In this document: piece by piece, positions 25,301-32,247 of the stretch
Layout: each line of letters starts with the position of its first letter
How positions within the stretch are numbered: position 1 is the stretch's first letter
Made by a program: the position numbers and the translations under genes
NCBI GenBank assembly: GCA_015490715.1
Contig: WFXH01000109.1
Coordinates: 1 to 40,257, forward strand
Source: Saprospiraceae bacterium
GTDB lineage: Bacteria; Bacteroidota; Bacteroidia; Chitinophagales; Saprospiraceae
Direction of reading: 5' to 3'
DNA: 40,257 nt
The notes under the pieces: model-generated
Told to the model about the DNA's origin: nothing
Databases searched by the model: none
What the model saw: the letters and a program-made list of their open reading frames with translations, nothing else

Positions 25301-28300
25301 ATCGGGAATGTAACCGATGATCTGGACATTTTCAACCGGTTGGGCCCCTTGATTACAGACGGTGATGAAGAAATTATCCCGCTCTTCGTACCGCATGAAA
25401 GTGTAGAGGCTTGACTCCGTACAGGCAAATCCCGGCGCTCTTCGTAGGGCAATCAGGGCCACATCATACACCGGAATATCGGCACAGGCGTCGTCGACAG
25501 CTTCCGACTCTTCTATAAATTGATCCATATAGTCGGCAATGAATCTGTCCTCTCTTGGGTCGAATTGTCGTGCAGTATCCTGTCTGACTCCTCCTTCTCC
25601 TTTTCCAGCTTGCTCTTCTTTGCGCTTTTTCTCTTCTTCCTCACGCCTTTTCTTCTCTTCTTCCTTTTTGCGTGGCTTTTCTTCCTTTGGCTTCTCATCT
25701 CGGGGTTTGTCGTCCTTGGGCTTGTCGTCTCCAGGACGTACTCCGCCTTTTTCAAAGAGTTCAAGCAAGATTTGAAGGCTCTTTTCATTGAGACCTGCAA
25801 AATTCCTCAACCCCTTCGGCCGAAGTGTAGTCGAGTCGCAGGCCACGTAGCCATTGTAATTATCCCAATTCCATTTCACAGTGATGCACACGTTATACCT
25901 GTGCACCTCACCAGGGTTGATTCTCTGATTCTCGGCTAACCTATAAATATAGGTGTTGCCAAAGGGTCGTTGGTTGAGAGGCCGACCAGAATGACCCACA
26001 CTCGATGTATAAGTCACGCCTCCTATAATCAGATGTTGATCGAAATACGGCATATCCCAAAGCATGTATTCATCTGCTTTGCCTCCCAGATTGGATACTG
26101 TAATGTCGTAACAAATCTCATATTTCAGCGGCGAGAGCTGGTGGATCTGCACATCATCCGACTTATCCAGCGTCAGGTACGGCACATCGCCACAAGCTGC
26201 ATCCGCGGTATCAATTTGGCCGTCTAAGACAGGCGTGGTATCCGGTCCGCCCGGAGGTGCGACAATCCCGTAATCAATCGACGCACGGTTGTAGAGCCCG
26301 CCAAAGTCGCTGAGTCCCTGCTCAACAAGCGCACAATCATCGTATCGATTGTCGCCCACCGTATCACTGAGATGAAGTATGCCTCCAACAGAGATGTAAT
26401 AGGTATGTGTTGCTCCCGACATGATTTGCACACTATCGGCCAGCAACCAACGACCAGTAGTATCCAGGCTTAATGGAAAGTTAGGCAGCGGTGGTCCAAG
26501 TGGACGCTGGATTTGCACCCATCCCGATACATTGGTGATGACAAAGTCGTCGTCAAAAAACGTACTGTCCCACAGGGTATAGCGCGCATAAAATGTCGGA
26601 ATGGCCCTCCATGGCAAACTAAACCACGTATAATTCTCCACCCGGATGACGTAATACGCCCCAAAACGGTGCGTGTTTGGATCGTACGACAGGGAATACA
26701 GCCGCTTCTCCAGGCGGATACAAGTATCCAGAGGTACGTATACGCTGCACTGCGTCGAGCACGTGCCATCCGTAACCGTCACGGTGTGAAGCCCCGGCAA
26801 GAGATATTGCGCCCGTGGCCCGCGCTCACCATTGGACCATTGGATGCTGAGTTCGGTCATCGATTCCACGCCAAAGACCTGTACCTCGGCCTCACCGGGC
26901 TTTCCATCTTTACAACGTGCAGGCGATACCAGAGTCACGACGCAGTACATCGAATCGGGCTGCTCAATCCACACACTGGCCGTGTCCAAACATCCATTGG
27001 CATCCGTGACCGTCACGTAATGTCTACCAGCATTGAGTTGTACCGCCGTAAAATCGGTCTCGCCATTATCCCACAGAAAACTATACGGTGCCGTTCCCCC
27101 AAAAGCCTTGACCATTGCGCTGCCGTTGCTCTGTCCGTAACACTGTACAGCACTGAGCATGTTTGCGATCGCCATTAAAGGCTCGTTACCGGCATCGCGA
27201 AGGGTATCGTTGGCACAAATGCATTGGGCTGCGTTGTCGTAGCTCGGATCCGATAGGATAAACAACAAGCCATTGCGCACATCACAGGCCGGAGGAAGAC
27301 TGTCGGCAAAGGGAAATACATCGCCCACCGCCATCGGTCCCGTCAGGATATAACTCGTCAGATAGGTCGCCGGCGCTCCAGTCGAATCGGCACAGTAGAC
27401 ATCGATGACGAGCTGCTCACCAACGTCCAGAGCTACATCCTGCAGCTGGAGGCTCCCCTGATAGTTACGGTATATACTGCTCACACAATACTCCACAGCA
27501 CCATCTAAGCTTACCGCTGATGCGCGTTTATCGACGTAGTGCGTGTTTTTACCCACCAGGGTACGCAATTCCATGCACGTCGACATCTGAGCAGCACATG
27601 AGATATCCATCGCATAGCTGTACACTTCAGTACGCACAAACTTGCGTTCACCACAGCTCCAGCCCGCACCACTCTCTACGTCGATGGTAAAGGACGTCGT
27701 CAGGGGTGAACTGAGATCAAAGCCTCCAGAAGGCATGGAGAGCTTCAACACCGTATTGCCAAAGGCGTCCTGCCCCACGCCGGCAAGATTCAAACAATTG
27801 GGCGACGAAGTACATTGGAAAGACCCCGGTACATAGACGAGGCCCGATTCGAGGATGAGGTAGACGGTATCGGTTTCGCTGGTGGTGTTTTTCTGCAGTT
27901 GCAAAAAGGAGATGCTGACTTCCTGAGTAGCTGTGCGGCAGTTTTCTACCGATTGACTTGCCAGGGAGATGGAAGCGATATAGGGTGTTTCCGCACCGTC
28001 GATGACGAGCCCCCCCGTAGCGATTTGTACGTTGTCATTGGTGGCAGGATCGCCACAGGGCCGCATGCCGCGTCCGCGAAAGACAATCGAGCTACCCGAT
28101 ATGAAATCGCAGTCGGTGGTAAATTTCAATTCGACAATGGCCGCCCGTTCATCCGGTGTTAAGGCATCGAGCGTACCCGGCAAGCCTTTGTCGCCGACAC
28201 CGGGGTGATCTTCGATATCGATGTACAAGACATTGCCGTTGACCGTGGGCTGTATCGCGGCAGTCGTACCTGTATTGGCAGGATACGTGACATTGATAGG

Positions 28301-31300
28301 TGTCTGAACCGTGATTCCGGGAGGTAAGTACACCTCTATGCGAGGATCGTCTAAATAAGCTGCTTGTGCGCTGTTGATATTTAACAAGATGGTTTGCTCC
28401 TGGCACAGCTGCATCGGTATCGGAGGTTGAGACAGTATTTCGAGCTGTACCTCGCTGGGATGGATTTCATAACTCATCTCGCGTTTAAGGATATAACACC
28501 TTCTCACCTCATCAATGGTCATTCCTGGTTCGTAACAACGACCATAATACAATGTAACTTGACCATCTAAGCACCCATCTGCAAGACCTATTACTTGCCA
28601 ATGCTTCGGATCATTGATGTAAAAGACACGCGTACCCATCTCAATAAATCCATCGGCATTGGGATAATACGTTGTCGTACCATCTTCAACGATATACCAA
28701 TCCATCAATACACCGTTGGGATCGTCCAGATAAACCCAGATATCTCCCTGTGTGGTTCCGTTATATGTAGGATTGAGCATCACATCCCATAGTACTGTAT
28801 CCGTCGTGGTCTGTACATGGCCACCTCCTGAAAAGTAAAGTGCTGCTCCCGCTTTTGTGATATTAAAGTAATCCGTGAGAGTTGTACCACACGATATGGA
28901 ATGTTCGTCCCATTGGCTCGGCGTAAAGGCATCATCACCCATCAAGCCCATCGACTTCATAGCCCAAAATACGGTGTCTTTACAGATCTTCGGGCGATAT
29001 ACAAAATCCAGAGCAGTAATCCAGTATTCGTATGGAGCTCGCAAGGGGCCGCCTCGATCTGCAAATAATTGATCTAAATTGATAAACTCGATCTTACCGG
29101 GGGATTCGATGACATTGGCATCGGGAATGGGAGTATTGCCTCCGTGATAGTGAAAGACGGCCGTCCCCGGCTCATAGTAAAAATTGGAAGGCCAATCGGT
29201 AATAGTAAAACTCGTGGGAACTGCTAACTGGCGAAACTCATTTAAGAAGTTAAAATACCCCTCTCCACTGCCGAGATACTGCCGCAAATAGTATCGACGC
29301 AGAAATGTACAGCCATCTCTGTTCCAATTACCGACGACATAAGAAATATGACGAACACTGAGAATATTCATATAAGAGTTGAGCTCCTCACATCGATAAA
29401 TTTTCACAGTGGAAGTGTCCCCCGTATAGGGATCATAGGTATTAAATACCCTCGTCTTGGTCTTTACAATGTCGTGCCCGCCTTTAAAGATCGATGCATT
29501 GACTCTAAAGTACGCCTTGATATAGACGGAATCGCCCTGATCCCATTGTGACTTGCACGGGCTTAAATCGTAAAGCGCTATATCGTTTTGTACGGTAGGC
29601 GAAACGGTACACTGAATAGGTGCCCCGCCACCCGCGGGGATGATCGTCACCTCTGCATCGCCAAGGGGAGCATACCAGGTAGGCGTGGTATTTTCTTCTG
29701 ACACGTTGTCGCAATATCGACCTGTGCGATCCTTCAGGTCGAAATCCATGTACATATGGTTAAACGGTTGATTGGCATTGGGACCACTAACGGGCAGATA
29801 CACTACCGCCCCCCAATTGGCCTCTATGGTATCGTTGTTGATGGCGTGGTCCCATTGGATGCTATCGGGATGCGCTTTGCCCGTACCATCGGGAATGTTA
29901 TCGTTGTCGTAATCCGCAAGTCCCGTCGATATCCTTTTAAACGTAAATAAAAACGGTATCGCTCCATTTTGATCCGATAGGCATCCACAATGTTGGACAA
30001 GATCCAAAGTTTGACATGAAAACAACACACCATCTCCACTGCAGTCGACATCGTTGTATTTTGTACGGTGCATGAAATGTAGCGGAATATTGGGCCCGCC
30101 ATTGGTGCACTCAAAGCGGAAAGGCAAGAGGATAGCAAAATTGAGCCAACGGATTTGATTGGGAAATTTCAACACCAAAGTGTCGTTTTTCATACTCACC
30201 TGTATCACTCCCCCATTAGTAGCGGTAATGGTGCTCCCCCCTGTATAGACCAAGCCCGTATTTGCCAGGGGAATCTCCAAACATATGTACCCCTTGGTGC
30301 TCGATCGCAAATACGCCGCTAACTCCGAATAGTTTATTCGCATCAGAAAATTCATCCCCGCATACATATCCGTGGGCATCGAAACGGTGTAATTTGCTCT
30401 TACATAGGGATTATAGGGATAATACCGCCTCGCAACTTTTGGACTTACATCACAGGGGCCGTGGTAGAAAACTTCGGTATACGTCCAATACCAACCTACA
30501 TAAGTACTATTCCGACACCCTTCAATACACTCCAAGTTACTTGTATAAATTGGTATTTCAATATCTACACGTTCACCTGGTTGTAATAGGAAATTTGATG
30601 GGAACTTGAAATAATAGCGCCTATTCGTAGGTTGGATCACCGAGCAATAGGCATCATACATTCCAATGGTATTACTTATGGAGTCATCTATAGTAAACAA
30701 AAAGTTACCATTCCCATCGCGCACCACCAGCGGCGCATCGTCCATATGAGAATTATTTGCCGTGCTATAATGAAAGAAAATATTGCGTGCAGGAGCAGAA
30801 CCGTTGTTGATGATGCTGAAAACAATTGTCTTCGGCATTCCTCCCTCGGCATTCGAACCATCAAAACAGAAGTCGTATTCCGGATTGAAGTATTGAAGGC
30901 TCAAATTCGGAGCACCATCGGTGACCATGCTCACCTGCTGCACCGTCAGCGTCCGCTGACACTCCTCTCCCTCACATCCCCAGTAGGCGTAATAATAGGA
31001 ATCGTTATTCCGACAGCTGGTGATGATATAATTTCGCCGCAAGACGACCGACTCGCCGTTATCCATCAACGCATCCCCGTTGCCAAATTCGGCAAATATC
31101 GACGGGTCAATAAAATAACAGATGGTGTCGTTCGAGTACGTACCCGTTATGACCGTTCCATTGGGTACGGTTTCAAGCGACTGCGTTTCAGTGCCGGGCC
31201 CGTCGACGATGCACAGGGTAAAGCCCTCTGTCAAGTAGCCGAGTCCTCCGTTGCGCACCGTGATCTCACTGCTCACTACAGCTCCTATGGGCCCCGAGAC

Positions 31301-31837
31301 ATTGCCACTGTGCGTCAAAGCCAGAGCTGCTGTCAATACATCGTAATTGCGCACACCATTGCTGGTGTCGGCCGTACTCCCTCCGTCCCATCGCAGGAGT
31401 ACACCATCTTTAAAGAGCCCCCCTTGATGCAGATGCTCCCGTGCCCGACAATCCGCATCGCGCTCCCAGCGCATGATAAACCATTCCCCCGGATATAGCG
31501 GACTCTTCGTCACCGAAAAGACCTCTCCCCCCGCCGCCGATGTACCTACATAGCTAATCTGTATACCCCCTGTCGACGACGTCACCGACGCCGAATTGGG
31601 AATATACCGCACCCCCGGAGGAAAGCGCAATTCCACCTCCAAATTGGTCACCGTGTCTACCACCGCAATGCGCACATAGTTCTCATTCGGAGCTTGAATG
31701 TCGCACACCACGATATCCGAAATCGGCAACTCCGTATTGTTTTGATCCACGTACAAGATCACTGCATCCTGAGCGTGTACTCGCACTACTCCCATGAGAA
31801 GGCACACCACACCCATCAGGTATACCAACCGTACCAT
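22331..31837 (-). CDS. Giant T9SS-exported surface protein with SprB, DUF11-like and SdrD-B-like domains
   Basis: This is a 3168-residue cell-surface or secreted protein. The signal peptide is MVRLVYLMGVVCLLMGVVRV, ending VHAQ. Residues about 30-1550 are beta-rich repeats with conserved-repeat (DUF11-like) character and scattered cysteines. Residues about 1558-1628 form a SprB-type repeat (VQCYGQSNGSAMVKAFGGTA, YVTVTDANGCLDTASV). A second related unit follows. DUF11-like units lie around 1850-2020 and 2110-2450. Between them, at about 2033-2090, is a Lys/Glu-rich charged linker (KPKDDKPRDEKPKEEKP and on). Four SdrD B-like domains follow near 2505, 2624, 2738 and 2861 (LGDYVWYDYDGDGVQDPDEP, LGDYVWEDINGDGLQQPDEP, LGDVVWLDLNANGVQDPGEN, VGNFVWFDANENGLQDPGEP); their DxDGDG loops probably bind calcium. 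The last 80 residues are a type A T9SS sorting domain (VEVRPNPIRDKASI, YLPVGVYELRVSDG). It is most likely an adhesin or stalk-like surface protein. The gene is monocistronic by its own promoter and terminator. Confidence 0.93.
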   Translation of the reverse strand: MVRLVYLMGVVCLLMGVVRVHAQDAVILYVDQNNTELPISDIVVCDIQAPNENYVRIAVVDTVTNLEVELRFPPGVRYIPNSASVTSSTGGIQISYVGTSAAGGEVFSVTKSPLYPGEWFIMRWERDADCRAREHLHQGGLFKDGVLLRWDGGSTADTSNGVRNYDVLTAALALTHSGNVSGPIGAVVSSEITVRNGGLGYLTEGFTLCIVDGPGTETQSLETVPNGTVITGTYSNDTICYFIDPSIFAEFGNGDALMDNGESVVLRRNYIITSCRNNDSYYYAYWGCEGEECQRTLTVQQVSMVTDGAPNLSLQYFNPEYDFCFDGSNAEGGMPKTIVFSIINNGSAPARNIFFHYSTANNSHMDDAPLVVRDGNGNFLFTIDDSISNTIGMYDAYCSVIQPTNRRYYFKFPSNFLLQPGERVDIEIPIYTSNLECIEGCRNSTYVGWYWTYTEVFYHGPCDVSPKVARRYYPYNPYVRANYTVSMPTDMYAGMNFLMRINYSELAAYLRSSTKGYICLEIPLANTGLVYTGGSTITATNGGVIQVSMKNDTLVLKFPNQIRWLNFAILLPFRFECTNGGPNIPLHFMHRTKYNDVDCSGDGVLFSCQTLDLVQHCGCLSDQNGAIPFLFTFKRISTGLADYDNDNIPDGTGKAHPDSIQWDHAINNDTIEANWGAVVYLPVSGPNANQPFNHMYMDFDLKDRTGRYCDNVSEENTTPTWYAPLGDAEVTIIPAGGGAPIQCTVSPTVQNDIALYDLSPCKSQWDQGDSVYIKAYFRVNASIFKGGHDIVKTKTRVFNTYDPYTGDTSTVKIYRCEELNSYMNILSVRHISYVVGNWNRDGCTFLRRYYLRQYLGSGEGYFNFLNEFRQLAVPTSFTITDWPSNFYYEPGTAVFHYHGGNTPIPDANVIESPGKIEFINLDQLFADRGGPLRAPYEYWITALDFVYRPKICKDTVFWAMKSMGLMGDDAFTPSQWDEHSISCGTTLTDYFNITKAGAALYFSGGGHVQTTTDTVLWDVMLNPTYNGTTQGDIWVYLDDPNGVLMDWYIVEDGTTTYYPNADGFIEMGTRVFYINDPKHWQVIGLADGCLDGQVTLYYGRCYEPGMTIDEVRRCYILKREMSYEIHPSEVQLEILSQPPIPMQLCQEQTILLNINSAQAAYLDDPRIEVYLPPGITVQTPINVTYPANTGTTAAIQPTVNGNVLYIDIEDHPGVGDKGLPGTLDALTPDERAAIVELKFTTDCDFISGSSIVFRGRGMRPCGDPATNDNVQIATGGLVIDGAETPYIASISLASQSVENCRTATQEVSISFLQLQKNTTSETDTVYLILESGLVYVPGSFQCTSSPNCLNLAGVGQDAFGNTVLKLSMPSGGFDLSSPLTTSFTIDVESGAGWSCGERKFVRTEVYSYAMDISCAAQMSTCMELRTLVGKNTHYVDKRASAVSLDGAVEYCVSSIYRNYQGSLQLQDVALDVGEQLVIDVYCADSTGAPATYLTSYILTGPMAVGDVFPFADSLPPACDVRNGLLFILSDPSYDNAAQCICANDTLRDAGNEPLMAIANMLSAVQCYGQSNGSAMVKAFGGTAPYSFLWDNGETDFTAVQLNAGRHYVTVTDANGCLDTASVWIEQPDSMYCVVTLVSPARCKDGKPGEAEVQVFGVESMTELSIQWSNGERGPRAQYLLPGLHTVTVTDGTCSTQCSVYVPLDTCIRLEKRLYSLSYDPNTHRFGAYYVIRVENYTWFSLPWRAIPTFYARYTLWDSTFFDDDFVITNVSGWVQIQRPLGPPLPNFPLSLDTTGRWLLADSVQIMSGATHTYYISVGGILHLSDTVGDNRYDDCALVEQGLSDFGGLYNRASIDYGIVAPPGGPDTTPVLDGQIDTADAACGDVPYLTLDKSDDVQIHQLSPLKYEICYDITVSNLGGKADEYMLWDMPYFDQHLIIGGVTYTSSVGHSGRPLNQRPFGNTYIYRLAENQRINPGEVHRYNVCITVKWNWDNYNGYVACDSTTLRPKGLRNFAGLNEKSLQILLELFEKGGVRPGDDKPKDDKPRDEKPKEEKPRKKEEEKKRREEEEKKRKEEQAGKGEGGVRQDTARQFDPREDRFIADYMDQFIEESEAVDDACADIPVYDVALIALRRAPGFACTESSLYTFMRYEERDNFFITVCNQGAQPVENVQIIGYIPDGMYFDPTANAQWQWDGISRTATYVLPKRIYPGRCENLHIELKAQPGSDWTSYFEIASFTDTLGGTQSDIDSQPDSDKDNDGGGVPRGRSDNKLTGHGKAQPGEDDPAGDEDDHDPVYVSVLDLALRKKMIPYRANVQVGSVIRYRISVYNQGSAPCYECIPEYNNPLGSSFTLTKEVFEQQCPQMRVTIVDYVPEGYVFDPTLNPGWTMTPKGPMYTYTGHLQHGDSFSVEIKLRVQMPQDPDIYSWINYAEIYSIELPCLDCRNGLDTSKWLSISHFESDSRPGSNAPHEQSVMPGSNMDDMITGDYLHKGEDEDDHDPSSSAVYPKLGDYVWYDYDGDGVQDPDEPGVEGVIVRVWDSTGVLIAVDTTDANGYYLFDLLMFDESYYLTFEPPTSMQQMEWTLPDATVEAKDSDVDSFGQGPAVTLQIGQSYMDYDAGLVGLSSLGDYVWEDINGDGLQQPDEPGLPGVTVYLYAADGNLVAVTVTDPQGHYEFTDIVPGDYYLKFDVPAGWSITKANQGTDDQMDSDVDGGHGFGTTSIFFVPPLMADMSWDLGLYRCAKLGDVVWLDLNANGVQDPGENGINGVRIAIYDAQTDRLVKVVYTRGHPTIASNDGYWEVCLPPGQYYIKVRMPNGMVSTLPHQGRDRNFDSDLDHSNGSNSSHVVELESGDVRDDIDVGLYLEARVGNFVWFDANENGLQDPGEPPVKGVIVRAYNVQHQMICETTTDDKGEYMLKGIPPRRCYLKFIPPAGYAFTNGPSLSDDTRNSDVTNRYGTGTTDLVNVRPGEYNPHYDVGLVYGVLAVEIKQFTGWHEIDHNVLQWELFDQKDLLSYALERRHQSEETFTVLREWSGDTCLHKCSYDDYDIGREGLYIYRLKMHEGQGKINYSDEVRIYVPGPSNEDDLSVEVRPNPIRDKASIYLYTRRESRLTIDLFDTKGKRVYHSAEEQYLKGNRVLTIPVRYLPVGVYELRVSDGSQSRTVRFVVQR

Positions 31838-31869
31838 AGACCCAGATTTTGATCAGCCAATAGCTTCAG

Positions 31870-31901
31870 CAAATATAACTCTTTCGCGCCTGGCTTCCCA
31901 A
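31870..31901 (-). promoter_or_regulatory. Promoter of the giant surface protein gene
   Basis: On the minus strand TATATTTG (31870-31877) matches the -7 consensus exactly, and a TTG (31899-31901) sits 21 bases upstream as a partial -33 element. The ATG is 32 bases downstream of the -7 box. Confidence 0.6.
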
Positions 31902-32136
31902 TGCGCTACCGATTATTTTTGAATCCATCCTTTGCACTTATACATAACTAACTGAAAACGTGCACCTTATACACATTCACATTCATCCTTCCCCCCTCTT
32001 AGCAATACCCCTCCAATTGCTTTCTGTCTTGTGAAGTTTATTTTCTTTCTTTTTTATGAAATGTTACAAAATTTTCGATATTGTGATTGCCAAATATCGT
32101 GCCAAACTCCAAACCCCTACTCAAAAAATTTGTTAT

Positions 32137-32144
32137 TAACTTTG
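32137..32144 (+). promoter_or_regulatory. -7 promoter element of tRNA-Ala
   Basis: TAACTTTG matches TAnnTTTG exactly and ends 13 bases before the mature tRNA 5' end, giving a very short 5' leader. No -33 TTTG is seen at the usual distance. Confidence 0.6.
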
Positions 32145-32157
32145 CATGCACGACCGC

Positions 32158-32231
32158 GGGGCTATAGCTCAGTTGGCTAGAGCGCTACGCTGGCAGCGTA
32201 GAGGTCACGGGTTCGAGTCCCGTTAGCTCCA
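32158..32231 (+). tRNA. tRNA-Ala (anticodon GGC)
   Basis: The 74-base cloverleaf has an acceptor stem GGGGCTA/TAGCTCC (one G-U pair), D-arm AGCTCAGTTGGCTAGAGC, an anticodon stem CTACG/CGTAG around loop CTGGCAG, and a T-arm ACGGG-TTCGAGT-CCCGT with the TTCGA core. The loop gives anticodon GGC, which reads GCC and GCU alanine codons. The discriminator is A, and the 3' CCA is not encoded in full (sequence continues ACAA), so it must be added after transcription. Confidence 0.97.
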
Positions 32232-32247
32232 CAATCCCTCCCCTTGA

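Larger units (their letters stand above)
31838..32157. other. Intergenic region between the giant gene and tRNA-Ala
   Basis: These 320 bases hold the minus-strand promoter of the giant gene at one end and the -7 box of the tRNA at the other. The middle is AT-rich with pyrimidine tracts. Small inverted repeats occur (GCAAT/ATTGC around 32000-32020; CGATAT/ATATCG around 32080-32100). I see no open frame with coding features, no integrase remnant and no duplicated tRNA end. Confidence 0.6.

Noticed and set aside
25570-25740. Purine/pyrimidine-rich low-complexity stretch as a regulatory or slippage repeat
   Set aside because: It encodes the in-frame Lys/Glu linker of the giant protein; units are irregular and not a perfect DNA tandem repeat.
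30632-31498. Long plus-strand open frame (288 codons) opposite the giant gene
   Set aside because: It lies wholly antisense to a well supported coding region and its translation has no signal, domain or repeat structure. Similar shadows occur opposite carB and both TonB receptors.
31838-32247. tRNA-Ala as an attachment site for an island containing the giant gene
   Set aside because: No integrase is present and I find no second copy of the tRNA 3' end within the window.
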